Below are positions 29,027 to 38,625 of a stretch of DNA of 64,000 nucleotides, one piece after another. The notes under the pieces were generated by a model, which worked only from the letters and a program-made list of their open reading frames with translations, made no database searches and was not told where the DNA came from. This stretch comes from Paraburkholderia xenovorans LB400. Lineage in GTDB: Bacteria; Pseudomonadota; Gammaproteobacteria; Burkholderiales; Burkholderiaceae. The stretch's first letter is position 1; each line of letters starts with the position of its first letter. A program made the position numbers and the translations under genes. The stretch is from positions 2,356,001 to 2,420,000 of the forward strand of contig NC_007951.1 of assembly GCF_000013645.1 (NCBI RefSeq), read 5' to 3'.

Positions 29027-30628
29027 TCAGCAGTCCGCCGCCGGATAGAACAGACGGTTCAGCAAGGTGCGCACCATCGGCGCCAGTTCGCCCGCGGTCA
29101 GGCCGGCGGGACCGTGGCCTTGCGCGCTCAACGTGTCGGCGGCGAGGCCGTGCAGATAGACGCCCGCGAGCGCCGCTTCGTAGCGCGGCAGACGCTGCGC
29201 GAGCAGGGCGCCGATGATGCCGCCGAGCACGTCGCCGGTGCCGCCCGTCGCGAGCGCGGCGTTGCCGGTCGGATTGATCGCGAGGCGGCCGTCCGGTGCC
29301 GCGACGACGGTGCCGGTGCCTTTCAGGACCACTACACTGGCAAAGCGCGCGGCGAGCGCGCGTGCCGCGGTGAGGCGGTCGCGCTGCACGCCCGGCGCGT
29401 CGGTGCCGAGCAGGCGCGCGGCTTCGAGCGGATGCGGCGTGAGGATGCACGGATCGCCTTGCACGCCGCGCGCGGTGACTTCGGCGGCGAGCGCGGGGTC
29501 TTTCGAGATCAGGTTCAACGCGTCCGCGTCGAACAGCTTGGGCACGTAGAGGTGCAGCACGTCGTGCATCACACGCGTGGCCCGCTCGCGATGACCCATG
29601 CCGCAGCCGACTGCGAGCGCGTCCATGTGATCGAGCGGCAGATCGTCGATCGCATGCAGCATGAGTTCGGGATGCGGTGGATCGTAGGGCGGGGCGCCTT
29701 CGCCCAGTAGCGCGACGTGCACCTTGCCCGCGCCGGTATAAAGCGCCGCGCGCGAAGCGAGAATCGGCGCGCCGCACATGCCGGTGTCGCCGCCCACCAC
29801 GGCAAGGCTGCCGAAGCTGCCCTTGTTGGTCGCGAAATCGCGCGGCGGCAGGAACGCGGCGAAGAGCTCGGGCGCGTTGAGCTGCACGGCCGTGCGGCCG
29901 CGGGTGTCGACGCCGATCGGCGCGACCGTGACGGCGCCCGCGAGGTCGCGGCCTTGCGCTGTAAACAGCCCCGGCTTGGCGCCGATGAAGGTGATGGTAT
30001 GGGTGGCATGGACGGCGGCGCCCTCGCCAATGACATTGCCATTGCCCACCGCCGTGCCGGTGTCGCTGTCGAGCCCGCTCGGTACGTCGAGCGCCAGCAC
30101 GCCGCCTTTGCGGGGCCGTGCTTGGGTCCGTTGCGAGAGCCGGCGGGCGACGTCCGCGAACACGCCTTCGAGCGGACGTGTCAGGCCGATGCCGAACATG
30201 CCGTCCACGAGCCACGTGTAGTCGTCGAGCGACGCGGGCACCGCGGCGCCGATCGCGACGCCCGCCGCGCGGGCTGTTTCGAGCGCCCAGCGCGCGTCGT
30301 CCGGTTTCACTTCGACCGGCATGCACAGTTCGACGGCAATCCCGGCTCTGTGCAGTTCCGTCGCGAGCACCAGCGCGTCGCCGCCGTTGTTGCCCGGCCC
30401 GGCGATGAGCCACACCTTGTGCCGCGATTTTTCGATCGAGATGTCGCGGGTGATCTGCTCCTGCAGGAAGCTCGCCGCCGATTTCCCGGCGCGAGACATC
30501 AGCGTGTGTTTGGGCAGCGTTGCCTGCGCCTGGGATTCGGCGATCCGCAAATCGGTCAGCGTCAGTAAAGGCAAGGCGCGATTGTGCGGGCTGATAAGCG
30601 TCGGCGGCGTGGGGTCGGCTTCTGTCAT
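29027..30628 (-). CDS. nnr: Bifunctional NAD(P)H-hydrate epimerase / ADP-dependent dehydratase
   Basis: The 533-residue protein repairs damaged NAD(P)H hydrates. The N-terminal epimerase (YjeF_N, about residues 20-240) has GPGNNGGDALVLATEL and VLALDVPSGLDSDTG. The C-terminal dehydratase (about 255-525) is ribokinase-like, with VVLKGTGTVVAAPDGRLAINPTGNAALATGGTGDVLGG split across its ATP site, the GTGDVLGG being diagnostic. The domain fusion is normal in bacteria. Single gene. Confidence 0.95.
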   Translation of the reverse strand: MTEADPTPPTLISPHNRALPLLTLTDLRIAESQAQATLPKHTLMSRAGKSAASFLQEQITRDISIEKSRHKVWLIAGPGNNGGDALVLATELHRAGIAVELCMPVEVKPDDARWALETARAAGVAIGAAVPASLDDYTWLVDGMFGIGLTRPLEGVFADVARRLSQRTQARPRKGGVLALDVPSGLDSDTGTAVGNGNVIGEGAAVHATHTITFIGAKPGLFTAQGRDLAGAVTVAPIGVDTRGRTAVQLNAPELFAAFLPPRDFATNKGSFGSLAVVGGDTGMCGAPILASRAALYTGAGKVHVALLGEGAPPYDPPHPELMLHAIDDLPLDHMDALAVGCGMGHRERATRVMHDVLHLYVPKLFDADALNLISKDPALAAEVTARGVQGDPCILTPHPLEAARLLGTDAPGVQRDRLTAARALAARFASVVVLKGTGTVVAAPDGRLAINPTGNAALATGGTGDVLGGIIGALLAQRLPRYEAALAGVYLHGLAADTLSAQGHGPAGLTAGELAPMVRTLLNRLFYPAADC

Positions 30629-30754
30629 GGCGGGCTCGGCGGTTCACCTGGAGCCAGGTGAGAAAGCTTGGGAATCGCTATGGTAGTGCCGATAGGCGCC
30701 CGGCGGGGTCTCTTGCGGGCAGCGTGTGCATGGGGCCGTCCCCGAGGCATCCAT

Positions 30755-30788
30755 AAAACAAAAAGCCCCTTCCGTCACCGGCGGGGCC
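30755..30788 (-). terminator. Likely terminator downstream of the DadA-type gene
   Basis: GCCCC (30765-30769) pairs with GGGGC (30783-30787) with a short inner CCG/CGG stem; on the minus strand this is followed by TTTTTGTTTT. It lies 14 bp past the stop of the gene ending at 30801. Confidence 0.7.
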
Positions 30789-30800
30789 TTGGGATTGGTT

Positions 30801-32099
30801 TCAACGGAAGCGATCCGCGCGCAGGGCGGCCAGCGTGTCTGCGGGAAGCTCGGGCGCGCTGCCCGAAATCAGGTCGGCAACCAGTTTGCCCGATCCGCAG
30901 GCGAGACCCCAGCCCGCGGGGCCGTGGCCGATATTGACGAAAAGGCGCGGATGAAGCGCATTGCCGATCACCGGCAAGCCGTCCGGCGACAGTAGTTTGG
31001 CGCCTTCCCACGGCAGCGCCGCCGAGATTCGCGCGGCGCCCGGAATCCAGTCGTGCGTGGCCTGGCCGAGCAGCGCGAGGGCTTCTTTCGTCACCGCTTC
31101 GCCCAGCGGCTTGTCGATCTGGCCGGCGCTTTGCAGAACCGCGCCGCCCGCGATCCGCAGGCGATGGTTCATCCGGCTGATCGCGATCCGCTTCACCGCG
31201 TCCACGATGGCGACGTGCGGCGCGCATTCCTCGTGCGCGATCGGTGCCACCAGCGTGTGCAGGCGCAGCGGATGCAGCGGCAGGCGCAAGCCGAGGCGCT
31301 CGAGCAGCGCCAGGCTGCCGTGGCCGGCGGCCACGACCACCGCGTCGGCGTGGATCACGTCGACTTCGCGCGAGCGGGATGCCGCGCCCGGCCGCGGCGC
31401 CAGCTCCACCGCGGCGCGCTGGCCTTCCAGGCGGATCGACGCGACTTCGCAGCCCAGCATGAACTGGACGTCGCCCTGGGTATCCAGTGTCTGCTTGATG
31501 AGCTTCGTGAACAGCGGGCAGTTGGCCGTGCGCTCTTGGTCGAACAGCACGCCGCCGGCGAATGCCGGCTCGGTGCGCACGGAATGCTCGAACGCGGCGC
31601 ATTGTTCGGGAGTCAACTCGTGGTGCGGCACTTCGAAGAGCCGCAGCAGCCCGAGGGCCGGCCGCAACTGCTGCCACTCCTGTTCGGTACGGACCAGATA
31701 GAGCACGCCGCTCGCCTGTTCGAACTCCAGCCCGAAGCGCGCTTCCATGTCCGCGAGGGTGTCGCGCGAGAGCTCGATCAGCGGTCGCAGCAGTCCGTAT
31801 TGATGGCCGAAGGCGTTGGGCTCCTGCAACTCGGCGAGCTGTTTGACCAGCTGGCGCGCCGGCCCGTTGAAGCCGGCTTTGTTGACTATGCCGTTTTTGG
31901 CGTTCTGACGGCTGGCCATGAAAGTCGGGCCGAACCAGACGTCCAGCGGGGTCGGCAGGACGGTGCCGCTGTGTCCATAGGTCGCGCCCTGCGCGACAGT
32001 GGCGTGGCGCTCGACGACGCATACCCGGTGGCCGGCCGCGCGCAGTTGATAAGCGGTGGCGACGCCCGCAATCCCGCCGCCGATGACGATGACATCCAT
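30801..32099 (-). CDS. dadA: FAD-dependent D-amino acid dehydrogenase (DadA family)
   Basis: The 432-residue flavoprotein starts with the dinucleotide fold MDVIVIGGGIAGVATAYQL and VERHATVAQGATYGHSG, the DadA family flavin region, with a C-terminal LPVIGNALHPRLFVNIGHGPAGWGL segment. DadA oxidises D-amino acids to keto acids and passes electrons to the respiratory chain at the membrane. No alanine racemase or Lrp-type regulator is next to it, so the exact substrate is open; related FAD oxidases of this superfamily are an alternative. Confidence 0.85.
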   Translation of the reverse strand: MDVIVIGGGIAGVATAYQLRAAGHRVCVVERHATVAQGATYGHSGTVLPTPLDVWFGPTFMASRQNAKNGIVNKAGFNGPARQLVKQLAELQEPNAFGHQYGLLRPLIELSRDTLADMEARFGLEFEQASGVLYLVRTEQEWQQLRPALGLLRLFEVPHHELTPEQCAAFEHSVRTEPAFAGGVLFDQERTANCPLFTKLIKQTLDTQGDVQFMLGCEVASIRLEGQRAAVELAPRPGAASRSREVDVIHADAVVVAAGHGSLALLERLGLRLPLHPLRLHTLVAPIAHEECAPHVAIVDAVKRIAISRMNHRLRIAGGAVLQSAGQIDKPLGEAVTKEALALLGQATHDWIPGAARISAALPWEGAKLLSPDGLPVIGNALHPRLFVNIGHGPAGWGLACGSGKLVADLISGSAPELPADTLAALRADRFR

Positions 32100-32365
32100 G
32101 TTCTGATTCGATTTGCCGACGGGACGCCGAAGCGGCGCATTCCCGTTGAGCGTGACATGCGGCGCGTTGCCCGGCCTGACGAGGCCGCTCGCGCCGATCT
32201 GGTGAAAGGGCGAATGATAGCAGTCAAACCGGCCACGCGGCCACGCGGACAGCGTGCCGGTCCGTCCGCGGCCGACGCGAGCCGAGGAGACGGAAGCGCG
32301 CGGGTTGCGGCGTCGTTTCCCGTGGTCCGTCGCGGCCGCGGCGAGGGCCGGTGCCGCTCAGAGGC

Positions 32366-33907
32366 TCATGCCGTCGCCTGCGCGCGAATGAACATGCCGT
32401 AGTTTTCGGCGTTGTCGGTGGCCATGTCGCTGTTCCGTTGCGCGAGCCCGGCGACGGCGGCCGGACCATACAGGTGGTCCCTGGTGTTGCCGATGTACGG
32501 GAAATGGCTCAGTTCGTGAGCGATCGTCGCTTCCGGAGTGTTGGCGCCGAAGGCGTGATCGAAGAAGTGCGGCTTCAGATTGATCTGATGAGGTGAACCG
32601 GGTTGCACGTGCGCCAGCTCCGAGTCGTCATGCGGCGCACCGAGGACGAAGGTGAACCGGTCGTGCGACATGGCGTGCTGCATGCGGGTGAAGACCTGCT
32701 CGACTTTCTGCACGTTCCGCTGAGTCGGGCTGCCGAACCAGCGCGCAAAGTTGCCGTCCGGATGACCGGATTCGAGCTTGTCGAGCGCGCTGTCGATCAT
32801 GCGTTTCACGTGTTGATAGGCGCGGGTCACGATGCCGCCTTGCGCCGGCGTGAAGCCGATCATCCCCGGCGTCCGCGCGGTGCCGGGGGCGGGTTGATCG
32901 TAGTCGGTATCGCCGCTGTTGTCGTCGGGCGCCTGGATGTCGCCGCTATCGCCGCCCGTGGGTGTTGATGGCTGGCCCTCGTTATCGCCGATGGGTGCGG
33001 AGGTTTGGCCGCCGCCGTCGCCGTCAGGCGCGGAGAGTTGACCGCCGCCGTTGCCGATAGGCGCGAAGAGTTGACCACCGCCGTTGCCTGCGGGCCCGGA
33101 GGGTTGACCGCCGCCGCCGATCGGCGCCGAGGGTTGTCCGCCACTGCCGCCGATGGGCGCGACAGGCCGCCCAGCATCCCCGCCGCCGCCAGGTGTCGAC
33201 GGCTCGCTGCCGCCGTTGCCATTACCCGGGAGCGGCGATGACGCCGGAGCGCCGCCGGCCACGGGTCGAGGCATCGGGCGTCCGTTCTGGCCCGCGTGTC
33301 CGGGGGAGAGACCGTGGGTCCTCATCGACGTCGGCAGGTTGTCGTGCTTTTTGTGCCAGACGATTCGTTTGTGCTTGCCTTGCGCATCCCAGATGTCCAG
33401 GACGTGCTTGCCGCTCGCGTCCCAGACTTCATGGATGTGTTTGCCTTTCGCATCCCAGATGTCAAGCACGTGCTTGCCGTTCGCGTCGCACGTCTCGTGC
33501 AGGTGTTTGCCATCCGCTTCCCACGTGTCGCGAATGCGCGTGCCGTCGGCGCCCACGCTGTCGCGGGTGTGCCGCCCATCCGCCTCCCACGTGTCGCGAA
33601 CCGGATTGCCGTTGGCGTCCTTGCTCTCCCGAACGCGCTTACCCGCACCGTCCACCGTATATGTCGCCGCTTTGCCGCCGGTGCGCTCGATCGGGTCAGC
33701 CAGGCCTCCGACCCTCGGCGCCCGGCCGGGCACCTTGCCGAGTGGCGGCGAGGCCGGCACATTGCCGATCGGCGCACGCGGTGTCCCGTCCGTCGCATGA
33801 ATGCGTGGCGACGGACGCGCGGGTGCTGCAGCCATGCCCCACGGAGGCTGCATCAAGGCCAGCGGATGCGAAGTCTGATGGGTACTGCCATAGCGGTTCA
33901 CGTTCAT
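32366..33907 (-). CDS. Repeat-containing putative effector with aspzincin (M35-like) metallopeptidase domain
   Basis: The 513-residue protein has four parts. Residues 1-75 are Pro/Ala-rich with no signal peptide. Residues 97-184 are eight 11-residue repeats of the type D-A-x-G-K-H-x-x-x-x-W, with one or two degraded copies before them. Residues 226-325 are a Gly/Pro/Gln/Ser-rich repetitive linker. The C-terminal domain (about 345-513) carries HELSH (464-468) and G-N-T-R-D-H-L-Y-G (473-481), which match the aspzincin signature HExxH plus G-T-x-x-D-x-x-Y-G with Asp477 as third zinc ligand. Lysine-specific or deuterolysin-like endopeptidase activity is inferred from that motif. The architecture suggests a protein delivered outside the cell, by a route not visible here. 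The frame is open far upstream over purL antisense; ATG 33907 is the first plausible start. Confidence 0.72.
   Translation of the reverse strand: MNVNRYGSTHQTSHPLALMQPPWGMAAAPARPSPRIHATDGTPRAPIGNVPASPPLGKVPGRAPRVGGLADPIERTGGKAATYTVDGAGKRVRESKDANGNPVRDTWEADGRHTRDSVGADGTRIRDTWEADGKHLHETCDANGKHVLDIWDAKGKHIHEVWDASGKHVLDIWDAQGKHKRIVWHKKHDNLPTSMRTHGLSPGHAGQNGRPMPRPVAGGAPASSPLPGNGNGGSEPSTPGGGGDAGRPVAPIGGSGGQPSAPIGGGGQPSGPAGNGGGQLFAPIGNGGGQLSAPDGDGGGQTSAPIGDNEGQPSTPTGGDSGDIQAPDDNSGDTDYDQPAPGTARTPGMIGFTPAQGGIVTRAYQHVKRMIDSALDKLESGHPDGNFARWFGSPTQRNVQKVEQVFTRMQHAMSHDRFTFVLGAPHDDSELAHVQPGSPHQINLKPHFFDHAFGANTPEATIAHELSHFPYIGNTRDHLYGPAAVAGLAQRNSDMATDNAENYGMFIRAQATA
32933..33232 (-). repeat. Gly/Pro-rich repetitive linker coding region
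   Basis: Codes for residues 226-325 of the aspzincin protein, with recurring GGGQxSAPIG-like blocks of about 12-13 residues (for example GGQPSAPIG, GGGQLFAPIG, GGGQTSAPIG). Likely a flexible spacer between the 11-residue repeats and the peptidase domain. Confidence 0.75.
33356..33619 (-). repeat. Eight tandem 33-bp units encoding 11-residue repeats
   Basis: Each 33-bp unit encodes a variant of DANGKHVLDIW. Units 5-8 are the most alike (DANGKHVLDIW, DAKGKHIHEVW, DASGKHVLDIW, DAQGKHKRIVW); units 1-4 are more diverged. A weaker ninth copy may precede at 33620-33652. The Gly-Lys-His core and closing Trp resemble small beta-hairpin repeats of the YD/RHS sort, though the length and wording differ. 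Confidence 0.85.
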
Positions 33908-34231
33908 GACATGCCTGTTCAGATGAGTTTGCGGTTCGCGTCGCGGGCGTGTTCGCCCATCGCTGGGTGCCCCAACGCGTCCGGGCGAACGAATCGCCCC
34001 ACTTGCGCGTCGATTAAAGCATCGGGATGTCGTCGGGATGTCGTATCGGAAGAACACATTCGCGAGCATGCGGCCGCCGGTCGCCCGGACACGCCCCGCG
34101 GCCGTCGGAAGCCCGTTCCCGGGGTATAATCCCGGACTTCCCTTGCGTCTCACGTCGCCATCACGCGCGACCCATCGGCGCGACTCATCCGCATCACTCA
34201 TCGGCATCATTAGCGACGCAACGTCAAGTCC
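33908..34231. other. Divergent intergenic region between the aspzincin gene and purL
   Basis: 324 bp holding the promoters of two divergent genes. No coding frame is convincing. No purine riboswitch or PurR-like site was recognised. Confidence 0.4.
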
Positions 34232-37200
34232 ATGGCCCACTTCTCGTGTTTCCCCGGCGCTTCGGCCCTTTCCGATTTCCGTCAAACCCGCCTGCTCGAA
34301 ACGCTTACGCGCATCGACCCGAACATCACCGGCGTGCGCGGACAATATCTGCACTTCGTCAACGCCCAGACACCGCTTTCCGCTGAAGACAACGCGAAGA
34401 TCGAAGCGCTGATGCATTACGGCCAGCCGCTCGAAGAAAGCAAGGAGCGCGGCACGGCCGAGGCCTTCCTCGTGGTGCCGCGTTTCGGCACGGTGTCGCC
34501 GTGGGCGAGCAAGGCAACGGATATCGCGCATCTGTGCGGTCTCACGCAGGTGCGCCGCATCGAGCGCGGCGTCGAGTACACGGTGACGCTGAAAAGCGGC
34601 CTGCTGGGCGGCAGGAAGGCGCTTTCCGACGAAGCCCGCGCGGCTGTCGCGGCGGCCTTGCACGACCGCATGACCGAAAGCGTGTCGCCTTCGCGCGACC
34701 ACGCATTGCATCTGTTCGACGAACTGCCGGCCAAGCCGCTGCAAACCGTCGACGTGCTCGGCCACGGCCGCGGCGCGCTGGTCGCGGCGAACACGGAACT
34801 GGGCCTCGCGCTCGCCGAGGACGAAATCGACTACCTGGTCGACGCGTTCACGAAGCTCGGCCGCAATCCGACTGACGTCGAACTGATGATGTTCGCGCAG
34901 GCCAACAGCGAACACTGCCGCCACAAGATTTTCAACGCCGATTGGACCATCGACGGCGAGAAGCAGGACATCTCGCTCTTCAACATGATCCGCAACACCG
35001 AGAAGCTGAATCCGCAGGGCACGATCGTCGCGTATTCGGACAACTCGGCGATCATGGCGGGCGGCATGGCCGAGCGCTGGTTCCCGCGCACGCCGGCCAA
35101 TCTCGGCGCGAGCGAGCTGCCCGAGCACTACCGCCGCAGCACCGAACTCACCCACACCTTGATGAAGGTGGAAACGCATAACCACCCGACCGCAATTTCA
35201 CCGTTCCCGGGCGCCGCGACCGGCGCGGGCGGCGAAATCCGCGACGAAGGCGCGACCGGCCGCGGCGCGCGTCCCAAAGCGGGTCTGGCGGGCTTCACGG
35301 TGTCGAATCTGGAACTGCCGGACGGCGTCGAAGCATGGGAAAACGCACGCGACGCCGCGCAGCCGCTCGCGCACCGCAATCCGGGCGACAAGCACGAAGC
35401 GTACGGCCGGCCCGATCGCATCGCTTCGCCGCTGCAGATCATGATCGACGGCCCGCTCGGCGGCGCCGCGTTCAACAACGAATTCGGCCGGCCCAACCTG
35501 GGCGGCTATTTCCGTGCTTACGAGCAGAACGTCGCGGGTCTGGTGCGCGGCTATCACAAGCCGATCATGATCGCCGGCGGCATCGGCAATATCTCGGACC
35601 AGCACACGCACAAGCACGATCTGCCGGAGGGCTCGCTGCTGATCCAGATCGGCGGTCCCGGCATGCGCATCGGCATGGGCGGCGGCGCCGCGAGCTCGAT
35701 GGCGACCGGCACCAACACCGCTGAACTCGATTTCGACTCGGTCCAGCGCGGCAACCCGGAAATCGAACGCCGCGCGCAGGAAGTCATCAATGCGTGCTGG
35801 CAGCTCGGCGAGAAGAACCCGATTCTGAGCATTCACGACGTCGGCGCGGGCGGTCTTTCGAACGCCTTCCCGGAGGTGGTCGATGGCGCGGGCAAGGGGG
35901 CGCGCTTCGACCTGCGCAAAATCCAGCTGGAAGAGAGCGGCCTGTCGCCGCGCGAAATCTGGTCGAACGAAGCGCAAGAACGCTACGTGCTGGCCATCGC
36001 GCCGGCCGATCTGCCGGCGTTCGAGGCCATGTGCCAGCGCGAGCGCTGCCCGTTCGCCGTGATCGGCACGGCCACCGCCGAGCGTCAACTCAAGCTGATC
36101 GACTCCGAACTGAACGACGACAACGCGCACCAGCCGGTCGACATGCCAATGGAAGTGCTGCTCGGCAAGGCGCCGCGCATGCATCGCGACGTCAAACGCG
36201 TCGAGCGGAAGCTCGAACCGGTGGATGTCACCGGCCTCGTGCTGGCGGATGTCGCGACCAGCGTGCTGCGTCATCCCACGGTGGCGAGCAAGTCGTTCCT
36301 GATCACGATCGGCGACCGCTCGGTGGGCGGCACGACCGCGCGCGACCAGATGGTCGGCCCGTGGCAGGTGCCGGTGGCCGACGTCGCGATCACGACGATG
36401 GACTACGCGGGCTTTCGCGGCGAAGCCATGACTATGGCCGAGCGCACGCCGCTCGCCGTGATCGACGCGCCGGCGTCGGGCCGCATGGCGGTCGGCGAGG
36501 CGGTGACCAACATCGCGGCGGCGCCGATCGCGTCGCTCGACAAGCTCAAGCTGTCGGCCAACTGGATGGCCGCGTGCGGCGCAGCGGGCGAAGACGCCGC
36601 GCTGTACGACACGGTCAAGGCGATCGGCATGGAATTGTGCCCGGCGCTCGGCATCAGCATTCCGGTCGGCAAGGATTCGCTGTCCATGCGCACCAAGTGG
36701 GAAGACCGCGGCGTCGCGAAAGAAGTGGTCGCACCGGTCTCGCTGATCATCTCGGCATTCGCGCCGGTCGAAGACGTGCGCCGCCACCTCACGCCGCAAC
36801 TGCGCCGCGCGAGCGACGTGGGCGAGTCGGTGCTGATCGCGATCGACCTTGGCCGCGGCAAGCATCGTCTGGGCGGCAGCATTCTCGCGCAGGTCACCCA
36901 GCAGGTCGGTGACACGGTGCCGGACGTGGACGACCCGGAAGACCTGAAGCGTTTCTTCGCCGCGATCCAGGCGCTGAACCAGGACGGCAAGCTGCTCGCC
37001 TATCACGACCGTTCGGATGGCGGCCTGTGGGCGACCGTGTGCGAAATGGCGTTCGCGGGGCACGTGGGCGTGTCGCTGAACGTGGACATGCTGGTGCTCG
37101 ATCCGAACCACGAATCCGACTACGGCGACGCCAAAGACTGGGCGAAGCAGACCAGCGGCCGCCGCGAAGACCGCACGATCCGCGCGCTCTTCACCGAGGA

Positions 37201-38317
37201 ACTCGGCGCCGTCGTGCAGGTTCGCGCGTCCGAGCGCGACGCGGTGCTGGTCGCGTTGCGCGAACATGGCCTGTCGGCGTGCTCGCATGTGATCGGCAAG
37301 ATCAACGAGCGCGACACCATCGAAATCTATCGCGACGCGAAGAAGATTTACGAAGCACCGCGCACCGAACTGCATCGCACGTGGAGCGAAGTGAGCTGGC
37401 GGATTTCGCGTCTGCGCGACAACCCGGCTTGCGCCGACGCCGAATACGACGCGCTCTCCGACGCGGCCGATCCGGGCATTGCGCCGGTGCTGAACTTCGA
37501 TCCGACGGAAGACGTGGCCGCGCCGTTCGTCGGCAGGAGCGCGCGTCCGCGTGTGGCGATCCTGCGCGAGCAGGGCGTCAACTCGCACCTCGAAACGGCC
37601 TATGCATTCGACCGCGCCGGCTTCGACGCGCACGACGTACACATGAGCGACCTGCTGGCGGGCCGCGCCAATCTGGCGGATTTCGCCGGCGCGGTGGCAT
37701 GCGGCGGCTTCTCGTACGGTGACACGCTGGGCGCTGGTGAAGGCTGGGCGAAGGCGATCCGCTTCAACGCGCAACTGGCCGACATGTTCGCCGCGTTCTT
37801 CGGCCGCGCAGACACGTTCGCGCTCGGCATCTGCAACGGCTGCCAGATGATGAGCAGCCTGGCCTCCATGATTCCGGGCGCCGAAGCCTGGCCGAAGTTC
37901 ACGCGCAACAAATCGGAGAAGTTCGAAGCGCGCTTCTCGCTGGTCGAAGTGCAGGCTTCGCCGTCGATCTTCTTCAACGGCATGGAAGGCTCGCGCATTC
38001 CGGTGGCGATCGCGCATGGCGAAGGTTACGCGGACTTCTCGCAGCAGGGCGATGCGTCGAAGGTCGCGGTGGCGATGCGGTATGTCGATCACCGGGGTCA
38101 GGCCACGGAGCAGTATCCGTTCAACCCGAACGGCTCGCCGAACGGCATCACGTCGGTGACCACGCCGGACGGGCGCTTCACCGTGCTGATGCCGCACACC
38201 GAGCGCGTGCATCGCGCGGTGCAGATGAGCTGGCATCCGGAAGGCTGGGGCGAAGGCGGCACGGACGCGAGCCCGTGGATGCGCGTATTCCAGAACGCGC
38301 GCCGCTGGCTGGGCTGA
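34232..38317 (+). CDS. purL: Phosphoribosylformylglycinamidine synthase
   Basis: The 1361-residue enzyme converts FGAR, glutamine and ATP to FGAM in purine synthesis. It is the long single-chain type: N-terminal PurS-like region, linker, two AIRS-related halves (the first with [16 protein letters not shown] and [20 protein letters not shown]), and a C-terminal class I glutamine amidotransferase with catalytic Cys in [11 protein letters not shown] and the His-Glu pair near [11 protein letters not shown]. Length is normal for this type. Single gene followed by an imperfect hairpin. Confidence 0.98.
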   Translation: MAHFSCFPGASALSDFRQTRLLETLTRIDPNITGVRGQYLHFVNAQTPLSAEDNAKIEALMHYGQPLEESKERGTAEAFLVVPRFGTVSPWASKATDIAHLCGLTQVRRIERGVEYTVTLKSGLLGGRKALSDEARAAVAAALHDRMTESVSPSRDHALHLFDELPAKPLQTVDVLGHGRGALVAANTELGLALAEDEIDYLVDAFTKLGRNPTDVELMMFAQANSEHCRHKIFNADWTIDGEKQDISLFNMIRNTEKLNPQGTIVAYSDNSAIMAGGMAERWFPRTPANLGASELPEHYRRSTELTHTLMKVETHNHPTAISPFPGAATGAGGEIRDEGATGRGARPKAGLAGFTVSNLELPDGVEAWENARDAAQPLAHRNPGDKHEAYGRPDRIASPLQIMIDGPLGGAAFNNEFGRPNLGGYFRAYEQNVAGLVRGYHKPIMIAGGIGNISDQHTHKHDLPEGSLLIQIGGPGMRIGMGGGAASSMATGTNTAELDFDSVQRGNPEIERRAQEVINACWQLGEKNPILSIHDVGAGGLSNAFPEVVDGAGKGARFDLRKIQLEESGLSPREIWSNEAQERYVLAIAPADLPAFEAMCQRERCPFAVIGTATAERQLKLIDSELNDDNAHQPVDMPMEVLLGKAPRMHRDVKRVERKLEPVDVTGLVLADVATSVLRHPTVASKSFLITIGDRSVGGTTARDQMVGPWQVPVADVAITTMDYAGFRGEAMTMAERTPLAVIDAPASGRMAVGEAVTNIAAAPIASLDKLKLSANWMAACGAAGEDAALYDTVKAIGMELCPALGISIPVGKDSLSMRTKWEDRGVAKEVVAPVSLIISAFAPVEDVRRHLTPQLRRASDVGESVLIAIDLGRGKHRLGGSILAQVTQQVGDTVPDVDDPEDLKRFFAAIQALNQDGKLLAYHDRSDGGLWATVCEMAFAGHVGVSLNVDMLVLDPNHESDYGDAKDWAKQTSGRREDRTIRALFTEELGAVVQVRASERDAVLVALREHGLSACSHVIGKINERDTIEIYRDAKKIYEAPRTELHRTWSEVSWRISRLRDNPACADAEYDALSDAADPGIAPVLNFDPTEDVAAPFVGRSARPRVAILREQGVNSHLETAYAFDRAGFDAHDVHMSDLLAGRANLADFAGAVACGGFSYGDTLGAGEGWAKAIRFNAQLADMFAAFFGRADTFALGICNGCQMMSSLASMIPGAEAWPKFTRNKSEKFEARFSLVEVQASPSIFFNGMEGSRIPVAIAHGEGYADFSQQGDASKVAVAMRYVDHRGQATEQYPFNPNGSPNGITSVTTPDGRFTVLMPHTERVHRAVQMSWHPEGWGEGGTDASPWMRVFQNARRWLG

Positions 38318-38325
38318 CGATATGA

Positions 38326-38356
38326 CGTGCCACGGGCCGTGCGGCCGCGTGGCACG
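38326..38356 (+). terminator. Hairpin downstream of purL, no T-run
   Basis: CGTGCCACG (38326-38334) and CGTGGCACG (38348-38356) pair, with an inner GGCC/GGCC. There is no following T-run, so it may protect the 3' end rather than terminate. An 11-bp direct repeat (GGCAAAAGGCG twice) follows at about 38357. Confidence 0.45.
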
Positions 38357-38483
38357 GGCAAAAGGCGGGCAAAAGGCGGGCGGCGAAGACGCGGTGCCGC
38401 CTTGCAGTGATGTCCAGACTATCGGCATATGCTCCGTATCCGCTCTGGTACGTGAAGGCCGCCAGTCGGCCATTTTTCCGTTC

Positions 38484-38505
38484 TTCGTACCCGAGCGGGT
38501 ACGAA
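38484..38505 (+). promoter_or_regulatory. hipBA operator copy 1
   Basis: A perfect palindrome with 10-bp arms TTCGTACCCG and CGGGTACGAA around a central AG. It is the furthest of three copies from hipB. Confidence 0.75.
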
Positions 38506-38534
38506 ATGAACTGAATAGACCTCTACCATGCCAC

Positions 38535-38556
38535 TTCGTACCCGAGCGGGTACGAG
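38535..38556 (+). promoter_or_regulatory. hipBA operator copy 2
   Basis: Same palindrome as copy 1 with one changed outer base (last base G). Its centre is 51 bp from that of copy 1, and it lies just upstream of the -35 region of the presumed promoter. Confidence 0.75.
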
Positions 38557-38582
38557 ATCAAGTCTCCATCCCGGTCACGTGG

Positions 38583-38588
38583 CATAAT
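38583..38588 (+). promoter_or_regulatory. Presumed -10 element of hipBA
   Basis: CATAAT, five of six to consensus, between operators 2 and 3; no clear -35 at 17 bp. It would start RNA near 38595, about 30 nt before the GTG start of hipB. Confidence 0.45.
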
Positions 38589-38607
38589 GTTCCCGAGCGG
38601 GTACGAA
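38586..38607 (+). promoter_or_regulatory. hipBA operator copy 3
   Basis: The central CCCGAGCGGG and right arm TACGAA are intact; the left outer six bases are degraded. Its centre is again 51 bp from copy 2. It overlaps the presumed transcription start, where a bound repressor would block polymerase. Confidence 0.7.
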
Positions 38608-38625
38608 CGTACACAGGGGTGGACA

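Noticed and set aside
33908..35185. N-terminal extension of the aspzincin gene frame over purL antisense
   Set aside because: The frame is open by chance opposite the high-GC purL; the extension has shadow-like composition and the ATG at 33907 is the first plausible start.
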